Numbered from the stretch's first letter, positions 9,118-18,683 are shown. The stretch: 64,000 bases of DNA from Rhizobium jaguaris (GCF_003627755.1 NZ_CP032694.1:3463501-3527500), one strand, 5' to 3'. Notes: generated by a model not told the origin, from the sequence alone. Made by a program: numbers and translations.

Positions 9118-9980
9118 TGTTCGGAAGCGAAATCCTGCAGGGGGTGCGACCGCGCTCCAGCCCGCGGGCGCGGCAAGCCTTCGTCACGCTGGTCACCAAC
9201 GCCGACTACGCCATGGGCGCCTTGGCATTGGCGCGCTCGATTTCGCTGAGCGGCACCAGGGCGGATACGGTCGTGCTGCACACGGCCGGCGTTGACGAAA
9301 GCGATCTTGCGCCGCTGGAGGCGCTCGGTTGCCGGCTGGTGGACGTGGAACATCTGCCCCTTTCCGATGAATTCAACGAGCGCCATGCGCGCGGCAATCT
9401 CCATGCCAACGCTCCCTTCACCAAAGGCCGCAAGCCGTCCTTCCACTCGCCGCTCGACAATTTCTGCAAGCTGAGGCTTTGGCAGCTCATCGACTACGAC
9501 ACCTGTGTCTTCATCGATGCGGATGCGCTGGTGCTGAAGAATGTTGACAAGCTCTTCGACTATCCGGAATTTTCCGCCGCACCCAATGTTTACGAAAGTC
9601 TGGCGGATTTTCATCGGATGAATTCGGGGGTCTTTGTTGCCCAGCCGTCGCTCACGACCTTCAAAGCCATGTTGAAGCTGCTCGATCGTCCCGGCGTTTT
9701 CTGGCGGCGCACCGACCAGACCTTTCTCGAGACATTCTTCCCGGATTGGCACGGCCTGCCGGTCTATATGAACATGCTGCAATATGTATGGTTCACCATG
9801 CCCGCGCTTTGGGACTGGAACAGCATTTCGATCCTGCATTACCAATACGAGAAGCCTTGGGAACAGAACCATCCGAAGGCCGATCAACTGAAACCACTGA
9901 TCGATTTGTGGCACCATTTCCATGCCGGGCACGACGTGCCCGAGATCACCGCATTTGCCAATCCGAAAGTGGCAGCATGA
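9114..9980 (+). CDS. sqdD: SqdD-type glycosyltransferase (sulfolipid)
   Basis: A glycogenin-like family 8 glycosyltransferase; in Rhodobacter and Sinorhizobium the equivalent gene in the sqd operon is proposed to transfer sulfoquinovose to diacylglycerol. The 288 residues contain the nucleotide-sugar metal site DAD in VFIDADALVL (about residue 135), the conserved FHRMNSGVFVAQPS block and the C-terminal LHYQYEKPW block. I start it at the ATGATG at 9114, whose first bases overlap the sqdB stop; a longer in-frame reading back to 9048 would overlap sqdB by 70 bases. The sqdC start overlaps its stop in the same way. Confidence 0.88.
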   Translation: MMFGSEILQGVRPRSSPRARQAFVTLVTNADYAMGALALARSISLSGTRADTVVLHTAGVDESDLAPLEALGCRLVDVEHLPLSDEFNERHARGNLHANAPFTKGRKPSFHSPLDNFCKLRLWQLIDYDTCVFIDADALVLKNVDKLFDYPEFSAAPNVYESLADFHRMNSGVFVAQPSLTTFKAMLKLLDRPGVFWRRTDQTFLETFFPDWHGLPVYMNMLQYVWFTMPALWDWNSISILHYQYEKPWEQNHPKADQLKPLIDLWHHFHAGHDVPEITAFANPKVAA

Positions 9981-10909
9981 AAGTGCTGATATCGGGCGGT
10001 ACAGGTCTCGTCGGCCGCTACATCGTCGAGGAACTACTATCAGCCGGATATCAAGTTGCCGTTGGCGGTCGCAACCCACCACGACCCGGCCTTTTCTCGC
10101 AACCCGTCACCTTTGTGTCATGTGGCCTGGATCCTTCCGAAAACTATACCAACGCCTTCGACGACGCTTATTTCTTCGTGCACGCGGCTTTCGCGCATAT
10201 CCCCGGCAAATATCGCGGCGGCGAGGGCGATGATCCCGAGAGCTTCCGCCGGTTCAATCTCGATGGCACAGTGCAACTGTTCGAGACCGCGAAACGCGCC
10301 GGCATCCGCCGCTGCGTCTTTCTCTCCTCCCGCGCCGTCTATGGCGACCGGCTGGCCGGCGAGACGCTGACGGAGGAAACCACGCCGACACCGAATACAC
10401 TCTATGGCGAGGTGAAGCGCGATGCCGAACACGCGCTCTTTTCCCTTTCCGCTCCCGGTTTCGCAACGGCAAGCCTGAGAGCAACGGGCGTCTACGGCGA
10501 CCTCTGTCCAAACAAGTGGGATGATCTTTTCGCGGATTATCTTGCCGGCAAGCCGGTTCTCTCGCGCGCCGGAACCGAGGTCCATGGCCGCGACCTCGGC
10601 CGCGCCGTCCGCCTACTGCTAGAGACTGAGACAAGCCGCATCAGCGGCGAAGCGTTCAACCTCTCCGATGTGCTCACCGACACCCATGATATCCTTGAGC
10701 ACCTGCAGCGGGTAACCGGCTGCCAACACCCCCTGCCCTCACCCACCCCACAAGGCATTGTCAGTGCGATGGATACGTCGAAAATCCGTGCTCTCGGCTG
10801 GAACGGCGGAGGTCGGGCGTTGCTGCAAGAAACCGTCGCGAGATTGGCGAAAACGATACCGCTTCGCCCTGCCACCCTCAACGCATCAACATCGTCTCGT
10901 CCCAGCTAA
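9977..10909 (+). CDS. sqdC: SqdC-type NAD-dependent epimerase/dehydratase
   Basis: Third gene of the sulfolipid operon, an extended SDR of 310 residues. In Rhodobacter, SqdC influences the head-group specificity of sulfolipid synthesis; the exact reaction is uncertain. The Rossmann motif SGGTGLVG is at residues 6-13 and the active-site block is TLYGEVKRD. The ATG at 9977 overlaps the sqdD stop by four bases. The last 32 bases overlap the 3' end of the convergent DinB-like gene. The assignment to SqdC rests on family and position together. Confidence 0.85.
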   Translation: MKVLISGGTGLVGRYIVEELLSAGYQVAVGGRNPPRPGLFSQPVTFVSCGLDPSENYTNAFDDAYFFVHAAFAHIPGKYRGGEGDDPESFRRFNLDGTVQLFETAKRAGIRRCVFLSSRAVYGDRLAGETLTEETTPTPNTLYGEVKRDAEHALFSLSAPGFATASLRATGVYGDLCPNKWDDLFADYLAGKPVLSRAGTEVHGRDLGRAVRLLLETETSRISGEAFNLSDVLTDTHDILEHLQRVTGCQHPLPSPTPQGIVSAMDTSKIRALGWNGGGRALLQETVARLAKTIPLRPATLNASTSSRPS

Positions 10910-11441
10910 GCGCCGCCAATTCCTCACCTCGGAACCTCGCATCGTCGGCAACGATGAATTCGTCCAACTGCGGCGGCGCAACGCTGCTGCCGGAGAGCAT
11001 GGCATGCACCTGCCCCCGATGATGGGTCTGGTGCTGGAAAAGATGGCTCAGCACATCCTCCGCCCGCTCCCTCTGGATGCGATTGCCACGGTGAAGATCG
11101 ATTACGCGCACCAGTGCCTCGGGATTCAGGTCCTGACATAGAATTACGAGCCGTCGATCGACTTTGCTTTGCTCCATCGACAATGCATCCAGCGTGTCGA
11201 ACGGCTCATCGATGTCGAAAGCTTTGAGACCGAGCGTACCGCCTTCCAGCGCGTCGACATAAAACCAGTCGACGGTCAGGATATGATTGAGCGTCGATTT
11301 TATCGAAGGAAAGAAACTGACCCGCCTCGCCTCGAACTCACCCGGCTGAAGCGCCACACAGGCCCGTTGCAATCGAGTATTCGCCAAGGCGTTATTGTAG
11401 GCGAGCTTGCGAAACACACGCATTGGATCGAAAGCGGACAT
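10878..11441 (-). CDS. DinB family protein
   Basis: A 187-residue four-helix-bundle protein of the DinB/YfiT-like family, putative metal-dependent thiol hydrolases or transferases. The metal-ligand histidines are visible in TLNHILTVDWFYVDAL near the N-terminus and in LSHLFQHQTHHRGQVHAML near the C-terminus. The start at 11441 has an ideal gaggagg ribosome-binding site five bases upstream. Its 3' end overlaps that of sqdC. No substrate can be inferred. Confidence 0.88.
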   Translation of the reverse strand: MSAFDPMRVFRKLAYNNALANTRLQRACVALQPGEFEARRVSFFPSIKSTLNHILTVDWFYVDALEGGTLGLKAFDIDEPFDTLDALSMEQSKVDRRLVILCQDLNPEALVRVIDLHRGNRIQRERAEDVLSHLFQHQTHHRGQVHAMLSGSSVAPPQLDEFIVADDARFRGEELAALSWDETMLMR

Positions 11442-11510
11442 ACTGGCCTCCTCTATCGGAATTGCGAGCAACCGGCATTCAGCCGGATGATCCCGCGTTT
11501 GGGTATCGCC

Positions 11511-12413
11511 CTATCCCAGATCGATCACAACGATTTCCGGCGGTACACCGACACGGACGGGAGCGACCGAACAGCCGAGGCCGCCGGAGACGATGATGTG
11601 ACGGTCCTCTTCAATGATATGGCCATATACATACCGGTCGCCGTAGCGCGAGGGCAGATAGGGCGACCAGCCGAGAACTCTGATCTGCCCGCCATGCGTG
11701 TGACCTGACAAGGTCAGCGACACGCGCGACGGCACGGTCGGAAAGATATCGGGCTCATGGGCAAGCAGGATGATTGGCGCTTCGTCGTTCACCTGTGCCA
11801 GCGTACCCTCGAGATCATCAAGCCCCTTTGCGAACTGGCGCTTCCAGCGGACGCTGCTGCGCAAAGCAAGCTGATCCTCGACACCGGCCAGCCAAAAGCC
11901 GTGCCCATCTTTTTCCAAGCGGGACGATCGGTTGGAGTAAACCGGAATTCCGACATCGGCCAATGCCTTATGACTGAATGTCGGGCCACGGCCGCTCTTT
12001 TGTGCAGCCGCATCGTGCCACCAATCATGATTGCCGATGATCGCATGGACACCGAGCGGCGCCTTCAAGGCTGCGAGTTCCGTCGCCCACACCTTATGAT
12101 CGACAAGACCGGTCACGAAATCCGTTCCCGACGTGTAGTCGCCCAGCAGAACGATGATATCGCCACCAAGATCGTTGGCGCGGCTGCAAATGGATGCGAT
12201 CCGATCGGCCGTCATCCACGGTCTGCATGCATGAAAATCGGCAAGCGCGACGATCCTCAGTTTCAATCCCGGCGTCCAGCCCGGCGGCGTCAACTGGTAA
12301 CGGGCTATCCTCAATCGCATGACCGGCTCGTATCCGAAAGCATAGCCGCCGAGTGCCATCAACCCGGCAATGCTACTGCCGAAAAGCTTCAGGAAACCGC
12401 GGCGGCCGATCAC
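11511..12413 (-). CDS. Exported metallophosphoesterase (YkuE-like)
   Basis: A calcineurin-like metallophosphoesterase of 300 residues with a twin-arginine-like signal (RRGFLK, residues 4-9, then a hydrophobic stretch), so it probably acts outside the cytoplasm. All metal-binding motifs are present: [30 protein letters not shown] and [10 protein letters not shown]. It resembles the B. subtilis YkuE family, proposed to act in the cell envelope. Its ATG overlaps the ruvB stop by four bases, so it is translationally coupled to the ruv genes, although a link to recombination is not obvious. Confidence 0.88.
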   Translation of the reverse strand: MIGRRGFLKLFGSSIAGLMALGGYAFGYEPVMRLRIARYQLTPPGWTPGLKLRIVALADFHACRPWMTADRIASICSRANDLGGDIIVLLGDYTSGTDFVTGLVDHKVWATELAALKAPLGVHAIIGNHDWWHDAAAQKSGRGPTFSHKALADVGIPVYSNRSSRLEKDGHGFWLAGVEDQLALRSSVRWKRQFAKGLDDLEGTLAQVNDEAPIILLAHEPDIFPTVPSRVSLTLSGHTHGGQIRVLGWSPYLPSRYGDRYVYGHIIEEDRHIIVSGGLGCSVAPVRVGVPPEIVVIDLG

Positions 12414-13453
12414 TCATCTTCCTCCTGGAACAGCCTGAACTGCGCCGCCTCCAGGTCTTTCGGCGGCTGCATTCCAAGATGCCTCCAAGCCGTGGCCGTC
12501 AGCACGCGGCCGCGCGGCGTACGCTGGATGAACCCCTGCTGGATCATATAGGGCTCGATGATATCCTCGATCGCGTCGCGCGGTTCGGAGAGGCCTGCAG
12601 CGATGGTTTCGATACCGACTGGGCCGCCGCCGAAATTGACGGCAATCATGTTGAGATAGCGCTTGTCGAGCTGATCGAAACCGACGTTGTCGACCAGCAG
12701 CCGCGTCAATGCCTCGTCGGCTATTTCACGGGTTACGGCTTCGGCCTTTGCGACCTCCGCAAAATCACGCACGCGGCGCAGCAGGCGACCGGCTATGCGC
12801 GGCGTGCCGCGGGCGCGCCTGGCAATCTCACGTGCACCCTCTTCGGTTATGCCGAGCCCCATCAGCCGCGCGCCACGCCGTACGATCAGCTCCAACTCCT
12901 CGACAGTATAGAAGCTCAGGCGAACCGGAATGCCGAAACGGTCACGCAACGGCGTCGTCAACAGGCCGAGACGGGTAGTGGCGGCAACCAGCGTGAATTT
13001 GGCGAGGTCGATTTTCACCGAACGCGCCGCCGGGCCCTCGCCGATGATCAAATCGAGCTGGAAGTCCTCCATGGCCGGATAGAGGATTTCTTCGACGGCC
13101 GGATTGAGGCGATGAATTTCGTCGATGAAGAGCACATCGCGCTCTTCGAGATTGGTCAGAAGTGCTGCAAGATCGCCGGCCTTGGCGATGACCGGGCCGG
13201 AGGTCGAGCGGAAATTGACACCGAGCTCCTTCGCCATGATCTGAGCCAGCGTCGTCTTGCCAAGACCTGGCGGGCCGACGAACAGCACATGGTCCAGCGC
13301 CTCCCCTCGCCCCTTCGCGGCTTCGATGAACACCTTGAGATTGGCACGTGCCTCCGCCTGGCCGGTGAACTCGTCCAGCGACTGCGGCCGCAGCGTCACA
13401 TCCAGGTCTTCGCCCCGCTTTTCCGGCGATATCAGGCGTGCAGCCTCGCTCAT
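12410..13453 (-). CDS. ruvB: Holliday junction ATP-dependent helicase RuvB
   Basis: RuvB is the hexameric motor that drives branch migration of Holliday junctions with RuvA. The 347 residues contain Walker A (GPPGLGKTT), Walker B with FIDEIHRL, the sensor block [10 protein letters not shown], and the C-terminal winged helix ending in the [19 protein letters not shown] and RTPRGR blocks. Length and ends match alphaproteobacterial RuvB. It lies 162 bases after ruvA on the same strand and overlaps the downstream phosphoesterase gene by four bases. Confidence 0.97.
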   Translation of the reverse strand: MSEAARLISPEKRGEDLDVTLRPQSLDEFTGQAEARANLKVFIEAAKGRGEALDHVLFVGPPGLGKTTLAQIMAKELGVNFRSTSGPVIAKAGDLAALLTNLEERDVLFIDEIHRLNPAVEEILYPAMEDFQLDLIIGEGPAARSVKIDLAKFTLVAATTRLGLLTTPLRDRFGIPVRLSFYTVEELELIVRRGARLMGLGITEEGAREIARRARGTPRIAGRLLRRVRDFAEVAKAEAVTREIADEALTRLLVDNVGFDQLDKRYLNMIAVNFGGGPVGIETIAAGLSEPRDAIEDIIEPYMIQQGFIQRTPRGRVLTATAWRHLGMQPPKDLEAAQFRLFQEEDE

Positions 13454-13500
13454 GTCAGAAGTTCCATTCCCGGTATGCGTTTCACAGCTTTACTATTGAG

Positions 13501-13524
13501 GACCATGGCGGCGACACCATGGTC
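13501..13524. repeat. Inverted repeat between ruvA and ruvB
   Basis: A perfect 8-bp inverted repeat (gaccatgg at 13501-13508, ccatggtc at 13517-13524) in the 162-base space between ruvA and ruvB. There is no T tract on the minus strand after it, so it is not a convincing terminator of ruvA. Its role is unknown. Confidence 0.5.
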
Positions 13525-13615
13525 TCTTCTCTCAAATCATCATTCCGTGGCGGACCGTCATGAGTCGACCCCTTACTTTGAGACAATAGTGAGGAACTGG
13601 AAAGGGTGCAAAGGT

Positions 13616-14230
13616 TCACCGCGACAGCTCCTTAAGACCCAATCGGATCAGCTTGGCGCTGTCAGCCCCATCTCCGGCCGATTTCATTGCAGCCGCAACT
13701 GCGTTCGCAGCCTGGTCGCGGGAATAGCCGAGATTGGTGAGCGCAGAGACGGCATCAGCGACGGGAGCCGAGGCTACACCCTCGCCCAATTCCTGCTTGA
13801 GGCCGATATTGATCGCCTCGCCGGCAAAGGCCGGCGCCTTGTTTTTCAGTTCCGTAACAATACGCATTGCGACCTTCGGCCCGACGCCGGGCGCCCGCGA
13901 CACGGCACTGCGGTCCTGCAGCGCGATCGCGTTGGCAAGTTCCGCCGGCGTCAACGTCGACAACAGCGCCAGCGCCACTTTCGCGCCAATGCCCTGCACG
14001 GTCTGCAGAAGATTGAACCACTCGCGCTCCAGCACCGTCGTAAACCCGAAAAGGCGGATCTGGTCCTCGCGGACATAAGTCTCGATGAAGAGAATGCAGG
14101 CCTCGCCAGCCGAGCCCAGCTTCGACAGCGTGCGCGCCGAGCAGTAGGCGACGTAGCAGACACCATGCACATCCACGAGCGCATAGTCCTCGCCGATCTC
14201 TTCGATGGTGCCTTTTAACTTGCCAATCAT
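13616..14230 (-). CDS. ruvA: Holliday junction branch migration protein RuvA
   Basis: RuvA binds four-way junctions as a tetramer and loads RuvB. The 204 residues show the N-terminal OB fold ([21 protein letters not shown]), two helix-hairpin-helix motifs ([18 protein letters not shown] and [17 protein letters not shown]), and the C-terminal RuvB-contacting domain with NLGYSRDQA. The start is 12 bases downstream of the vapC stop, so ruvA translation and transcription probably depend on read-through from the vapBC pair or from ruvC. Confidence 0.97.
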   Translation of the reverse strand: MIGKLKGTIEEIGEDYALVDVHGVCYVAYCSARTLSKLGSAGEACILFIETYVREDQIRLFGFTTVLEREWFNLLQTVQGIGAKVALALLSTLTPAELANAIALQDRSAVSRAPGVGPKVAMRIVTELKNKAPAFAGEAINIGLKQELGEGVASAPVADAVSALTNLGYSRDQAANAVAAAMKSAGDGADSAKLIRLGLKELSR

Positions 14231-14242
14231 AAATGACGTCCG

Positions 14243-14656
14243 TCAGGGATGGGTTTCGGGGGAGATGAGATCGACCGTGGAAAAATAAGAACGATACCCC
14301 TTTGGATCTCGGGTCAGTATGGAATAACCACGAACGGCAGCATGGGCGCCAATCAGAAAGTCAGGAAGAATTCGCTCGCGTTCTCCACCGGCTTGACGAT
14401 AAATCTTAAAAGCAGCCGCGGCCGCAAATGCCGCGGACCAAGGCAGGTTTTCACGGCGAAACTCGCTTTCCGGCAACAGTTCATCCACTCTGTCTATATT
14501 GCTGTAACGCAGTGAAAATTCCGCATAAATGATCGGGTTGATAACGACCGGCCCTTGTTTGAAAGCGGAAAAGACCTTCCCATTCGACCAATCATGCCAA
14601 GTTGAGCTGGGTATGGCCAAATCAACGAGCACATTCGTGTCGACCATCGTGACCAT
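14243..14656 (-). CDS. vapC: PIN-domain toxin, VapC family
   Basis: A 137-residue PIN-domain protein; VapC toxins are Mg-dependent RNases that cut tRNA or rRNA. The first acidic residues are in MVDTNVLVDLAIPSS, with a conserved Glu in PIIYAEFSLRYSN and a late acidic block in LPDFLIGAHAAV and ILTRDPKGYRSYF, so the four-acid active site appears intact. An in-frame ATG at 14647 is an alternative start. It follows the antitoxin gene by three bases and lies inside the ruvC-ruvA interval. Confidence 0.85.
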   Translation of the reverse strand: MVTMVDTNVLVDLAIPSSTWHDWSNGKVFSAFKQGPVVINPIIYAEFSLRYSNIDRVDELLPESEFRRENLPWSAAFAAAAAFKIYRQAGGERERILPDFLIGAHAAVRGYSILTRDPKGYRSYFSTVDLISPETHP

Positions 14657-14659
14657 GAT

Positions 14660-14911
14660 CTATCGGTCGCGCGTCATCGACATCAATGCTTCGGCATCGA
14701 TATTCTGATCGCCTGTACCTTCCAGACGCTTGAGAGTCGCCATAAATCGATCCAACCGGTGCCGATCCTCGATCTCTCTCTTGCCGTTCTTAGGCGAAAT
14801 AACCAGCTTTCCGTTCTCAACGGAAAATATGACTTCGCTGTTGAGTTCTATGCCTGCCAATTCACGCAAGTCACGGGGGATTGTCACTTGTCCTTTGGAT
14901 GTCACGCGCAT
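14660..14911 (-). CDS. vapB: AbrB/SpoVT-type antitoxin, VapB family
   Basis: An 83-residue protein with an N-terminal swapped-hairpin AbrB DNA-binding domain (MRVTSKGQVTIPRDLRELAG, residues 1-20) and a C-terminal tail that would wrap the toxin. Antitoxins of this type neutralise VapC and repress their own promoter. The palindrome at 14929-14949, just upstream, is a candidate binding site. It is followed directly by vapC on the same strand. Confidence 0.87.
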   Translation of the reverse strand: MRVTSKGQVTIPRDLRELAGIELNSEVIFSVENGKLVISPKNGKREIEDRHRLDRFMATLKRLEGTGDQNIDAEALMSMTRDR

Positions 14912-14928
14912 TCAGGCCTCCAATCTCA

Positions 14929-14970
14929 CGGTAAGAATTATCATTACCGCAAGAACAAGTCAAGAACAAG
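14929..14970 (-). promoter_or_regulatory. Candidate vapBC operator and short direct repeat
   Basis: A perfect 6-bp inverted repeat with a 9-base spacer (cggtaa 14929-14934, ttaccg 14944-14949) lies 18 bases upstream of the vapB start, as expected for a VapB autoregulatory site. It is followed by a direct repeat of caagaacaag (14950-14959 and 14961-14970) that abuts the ruvC stop codon at 14971. The assignment is by position and symmetry only. Confidence 0.5.
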
Positions 14971-15483
14971 CTAGCCGGCCAGGGCCGCTTGTCGCATCCG
15001 GCTTGCGCCCCGGTTATGGGCATGGCAGATGGCGATGGCGAGCGCGTCGGCGGCGTCGTTGCCTTTGAACTCCACTTTCGGCATCAGGATCTTCAACATC
15101 ATGTGGATCTGCTGCTTTTCGCCGTGACCCACGCCAATCACTGCCTTCTTGACGGCATTTGGCGCATATTCGGCAACCTGCAGTCCGGCGCGCGCCGGCA
15201 CCAGCATCGCAATGCCGCGCGCCTGACCGAGCTTCAGCGTCGCTACCGCGTCCTTGTTGACGAAAGTCTGTTCGACCGCCGCTTCGTCCGGCTGGTAGCT
15301 ATGGACGATATCGGCGAGCCCGTCATGGAGCTGGCAGAGGCGCGATGCGAGATCCATCTCACCGTCCGATGTCACCGTTCCCGAGGCGACAAAACGTAGG
15401 GAGTTTCCCGATGTCTCGATGATACCCCAGCCGGTGCGGCGCAGGCCCGGATCGATGCCGATGATACGAATCGTGTTTTGCAT
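14971..15483 (-). CDS. ruvC: Crossover junction endodeoxyribonuclease RuvC
   Basis: RuvC resolves Holliday junctions by paired nicks. The 170 residues carry the acidic catalytic set: Asp11 in [11 protein letters not shown], the Glu in [11 protein letters not shown], and the aspartates in [14 protein letters not shown]. Length is normal. It is the first gene of the ruv run; in many relatives ruvA follows directly, but here vapBC intervenes. The gene is divergent from the flavin monooxygenase gene, with 194 bases between them. Confidence 0.96.
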   Translation of the reverse strand: MQNTIRIIGIDPGLRRTGWGIIETSGNSLRFVASGTVTSDGEMDLASRLCQLHDGLADIVHSYQPDEAAVEQTFVNKDAVATLKLGQARGIAMLVPARAGLQVAEYAPNAVKKAVIGVGHGEKQQIHMMLKILMPKVEFKGNDAADALAIAICHAHNRGASRMRQAALAG

Positions 15484-15677
15484 GGCTCAACCTATCTTTC
15501 GCGCCGCAGATGTGCCAGCAAAATGTGAACAAAACAAAAACAAATCCAAACCGCGTGCCCTTTCTGCGGCTTCGAAATTACGATGAACGAATTTACCGGA
15601 GCGGGTTTGGAATAGAGCATGCGCACTCCTACATGGGGAGGGTTGCTCCTCCCTTTTCACCACGCAGGTTCCTTGCC

Positions 15678-16676
15678 ATGGTCCCCTTTTCCATTCTCGA
15701 TCTTTCGCCCGTTGCCGAAGGCAGCACCGTCAGCCAATCCTTTGAAGGCTCAAAGCGCATGGCGCAGAAGGCGGAAGCGCTTGGCTACACAAGGTTCTGG
15801 CTGGCGGAGCATCATGGCATGCCTGGCGTCGCTAGTGCTGCAACCGCGGTCGTGATCGGCCATGTCGGAGCGGCGACCTCGCGCATCCGCATCGGCTCGG
15901 GCGGCGTCATGCTGCCGAACCATTCGCCGCTGGTGATCGCCGAGCAGTTCGGCACACTTGAGGCCCTGTTTCCTGGCCGCGTCGATCTCGGCCTCGGCCG
16001 TGCACCGGGCACGGATATGCGTACCGCCCAGGCACTGCGTCGCAACCTCGATGCAGGCGCCCAGAGCTTTCCCAATGACATTGTCGAACTGCAACACCTG
16101 TTCAGTCCGGCCGACGAGAACCAATCGATCCTTGCCGTGCCCGGCAATGGCGCCAAGGTGCCGATCTGGCTGCTCGGTTCAAGCCTCTACAGCGCCCATC
16201 TCGCAGCCATGCTCGGCCTGCCCTATGCTTTCGCGTCGCATTTCGCTCCGGAAGCTCTGCTCGATGCGGTCGCCATCTATCGTGATCGCTTCACGCCGTC
16301 GGCAACGCTCGACAAGCCCTATGTCATGGTCGGCGTCATGGGTTCGGCGGCGGATACGGATGAAGAAGCCCAATATCACTTCACTTCGGCACAGCAGCAA
16401 TTCGTCAATCTGCGCCGCAATGTCCGCGGTCCCTTCCCGCGCCCCCGCAAGGACATGGACGATTTTTGGACGCCGATGGAGAAACTGAACGTCGAACACA
16501 CGCTGCGCTACGCCGTCGTCGGCTCGCCGGCAACCGCAGGGGCCAAGCTTTCGCAGTTCATCAAGGATACGGAAGCCGACGAAGTGATCATTTCGATGCC
16601 GATCCACGATATCGAGGCGCGACTGAGATCGGTGGAACTCTTCGCCACGCTGCCGAGCTTCAAGAAGACGGTTTAG
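15678..16676 (+). CDS. LLM-class (luciferase-like) flavin-dependent oxidoreductase
   Basis: A 332-residue bacterial luciferase-like TIM-barrel protein that would use reduced FMN. Family blocks are SILDLSPVAEGS at the N-terminus, LAEHHGMPGVASAA, RIGSGGVMLPNHSPLVIAEQ and LGLGRAPGTD; the latter fits the MsnO8/YhbW-type subgroup. I start it at the ATG at 15678, where the conserved sequence begins; in-frame starts further upstream add an unconserved stretch. The substrate is unknown. Confidence 0.87.
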   Translation: MVPFSILDLSPVAEGSTVSQSFEGSKRMAQKAEALGYTRFWLAEHHGMPGVASAATAVVIGHVGAATSRIRIGSGGVMLPNHSPLVIAEQFGTLEALFPGRVDLGLGRAPGTDMRTAQALRRNLDAGAQSFPNDIVELQHLFSPADENQSILAVPGNGAKVPIWLLGSSLYSAHLAAMLGLPYAFASHFAPEALLDAVAIYRDRFTPSATLDKPYVMVGVMGSAADTDEEAQYHFTSAQQQFVNLRRNVRGPFPRPRKDMDDFWTPMEKLNVEHTLRYAVVGSPATAGAKLSQFIKDTEADEVIISMPIHDIEARLRSVELFATLPSFKKTV

Positions 16677-16733
16677 TCACCTCCACGTTGAGGGCAGGGC
16701 AATTGCATATGAGATGAGGTCGTTGCCACGCAT

Positions 16734-16759
16734 CTCCTTCTCCGCTCGGGGAGAAGGAG
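16734..16759. repeat. Inverted repeat between convergent genes
   Basis: A perfect 10-bp inverted repeat with a 6-base loop (ctccttctcc 16734-16743, ggagaaggag 16750-16759) in the 119-base space between the convergent oxidoreductase and yebC genes. It may be a terminator working without a strong T run, or part of a dispersed intergenic repeat; C/T-rich elements of this kind are common in Rhizobium. Confidence 0.5.
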
Positions 16760-16795
16760 TTTACGGCGCTCGCATGTCCTCAAGGAGAGGGTAGA

Positions 16796-17542
16796 TCAGG
16801 CCGAAAGCTTGGCCATGACCTCTTCCGAAACTTCGAAGTTGGAATAGACGTTCTGCACGTCGTCGTCATCTTCCAGGCTGTCGATGAGCTTCATCAGCGA
16901 CTGCGCCTTTTCTTCGTCGACCGGCACATTGTTCTGGGCACGCCAGATCGCCTTGACGGTTTCGGCTTCGCCAAGCGTTGCTTCCAGCGCCTTGGCAACC
17001 TCGTTCATCGCTTCGAAGCCGCAGATGATGGTATGGCCTTCTTCGTCGCTCTCGACATCGTCGGCACCGGCTTCGATCGCAGCTTCCATCACCTTGTCGG
17101 CATCGCCAACCTCAGGCTTGTAGGTAATTTCGCCGACATGGTCGAAGGAGAAGGAGACCGAGCCGGTTTCACCAAGCGCGCCGCCGGCCTTGGTGAAGAT
17201 CGAGCGGACGTTCGACGCGGTGCGGTTGCGATTGTCGGTCAGAGCCTCGACGATGATCGCCGTGCCGCCGGGGCCGTAGCCCTCATAGCGGACCGCATCG
17301 TAATTCTCGGTGTCTGCGCCGGAGGCTTTCTTGATGGCGCGATCGATATTGTCCTTCGGCATCGACTGCGCCTTGGCGTTCTGGATCGCCAGGCGCAAAC
17401 TTGCGTTCATGGTCGGGTCCGGCAGACCCGTCTTGGCGGCGACGGTGATTTCACGCGCCAGCTTGGAGAACATTTTCGAACGCACGGAGTCCTGACGACC
17501 CTTGCGGTGCATGATGTTTTTAAACTGTGAATGGCCAGCCAT
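16796..17542 (-). CDS. YebC/PmpR family protein
   Basis: A 248-residue member of the YebC/TACO1 family, described as a transcriptional regulator in some bacteria and as a translation factor for proline-rich stretches in others. The diagnostic N-terminus [18 protein letters not shown] starts at 17542; five further in-frame residues upstream are not part of the family. Other hallmarks are [20 protein letters not shown] and [18 protein letters not shown]. It lies on the same strand as ruvC and ymdB. Confidence 0.93.
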   Translation of the reverse strand: MAGHSQFKNIMHRKGRQDSVRSKMFSKLAREITVAAKTGLPDPTMNASLRLAIQNAKAQSMPKDNIDRAIKKASGADTENYDAVRYEGYGPGGTAIIVEALTDNRNRTASNVRSIFTKAGGALGETGSVSFSFDHVGEITYKPEVGDADKVMEAAIEAGADDVESDEEGHTIICGFEAMNEVAKALEATLGEAETVKAIWRAQNNVPVDEEKAQSLMKLIDSLEDDDDVQNVYSNFEVSEEVMAKLSA

Positions 17543-17714
17543 GGCACCCCTGTTCACGTCTTTTGTTGGGAATGGGCCGCCTTATAAGAGCGAAGTGGCT
17601 TTCATTCAAGCAAAAAGCCCGTAAAGAGGCCCGCGACGAGACGCCCGGCGGCAATTCCTTCAAAGGTGTGCCCGGGCGGAGGGAGAAGGCCGCCCGGGCA
17701 TCGTACTGAACGGC

Positions 17715-18557
17715 TCAAAGCCCCTTCAGCACGTAAATCAGCGGCTTCCGCGGCAGGGTTTTCAGCGAAACCGTGGTGCTCGCGGTCGGCGCATAAGCGA
17801 CATCGAAATCCGGGCCGAACATCGCCAGGAATTGCTGTATCGGCGGCCCCCAGCGATGCATCGGCAGAATGAGCGACGAACGCAGCCGTTTCACCACCCG
17901 GCTCATGCTGTCCGCGCCCATGGTCAGGCCGCCATCGACCGGCACCATGACGACGTCGAGCCGGCCGATCTCGGCATATTGCTTATCGTTGAGCTCGAAA
18001 TGCAGGTGGCCGAGATGGCCGATGCAGAGGCCGGCGACCTCGAAGATGAAGATCGAGTTGCCGTTCGCCTCGACGCCCCCAGACCAGGAGCGGATATCGG
18101 ACGCCACATTGCGGATCAGCGCATCGCCGACGGTCAAATGGATCTTTGCCGGCTCGCCGGGCGTATCGCTCCAGCCGTGCAACACATATTTGATCGCCGG
18201 GTCGGGGGTCAGCGTATAGTGGCTCGGATGCGCCTTGTTCATCGTAACGACGGTCGGCGTATAAGGCGGCAGAAAGACGCCGCTGAAATCAGTTGCGATC
18301 GACACACCGCCGGGCGTCTCGATGAAGAAGGTAGCATGACCGAGGAAGGTGATTTTCACATCGCCGTCGACGGGATTGTTGGCAAGTGTCTGATCTGAAC
18401 CGGAAAAGCTCGCGAACGCCGCCTTCGGAAGTGATTGCGCGATCGCCTGACATTGACTGACTTGCGGACGGGAAGGCATCTGTTGGGCATCTGCGACACT
18501 CCACCCTGCCAAGGCCAGTAGGGAGATCGCAGCGAAGATGGGAAATCGCAGCATCAT
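17715..18557 (-). CDS. Exported MBL-fold (UlaG-like) hydrolase
   Basis: A 280-residue protein with a signal peptide (about 1-24) and a metallo-beta-lactamase-like core starting at VKITFLGHATFFIETPGG. The usual HxHxDH metal motif is replaced by AHPSHYTL, in which the aspartate is missing. Other potential ligands are GHLGHLHFELND, VPVDGG and LPMHRWG. It resembles predicted Zn-dependent hydrolases whose function is unknown. The gene lies between ymdB and yebC on the same strand, with gaps of about 126 and 172 bases, so it need not be cotranscribed. Confidence 0.75.
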   Translation of the reverse strand: MMLRFPIFAAISLLALAGWSVADAQQMPSRPQVSQCQAIAQSLPKAAFASFSGSDQTLANNPVDGDVKITFLGHATFFIETPGGVSIATDFSGVFLPPYTPTVVTMNKAHPSHYTLTPDPAIKYVLHGWSDTPGEPAKIHLTVGDALIRNVASDIRSWSGGVEANGNSIFIFEVAGLCIGHLGHLHFELNDKQYAEIGRLDVVMVPVDGGLTMGADSMSRVVKRLRSSLILPMHRWGPPIQQFLAMFGPDFDVAYAPTASTTVSLKTLPRKPLIYVLKGL

Positions 18558-18683
18558 GCCATTCCTTCAGCTCCACAGAAGGCTGAAAGATGTGGCATGG
18601 CCTGCGGTAGGTCCAGCGGCAAACCCGATCGGATTGCTCACAATCGCGTCATTGCAGCCCGATGATTAAGGGCTGGGCAATAT

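Noticed and set aside
13501..13524. Terminator between ruvA and ruvB
   Set aside because: No T run follows the stem on the minus strand.
14243..14911. A larger defence island around vapBC
   Set aside because: The neighbours on both sides are ruv genes; nothing else of defence type is present.
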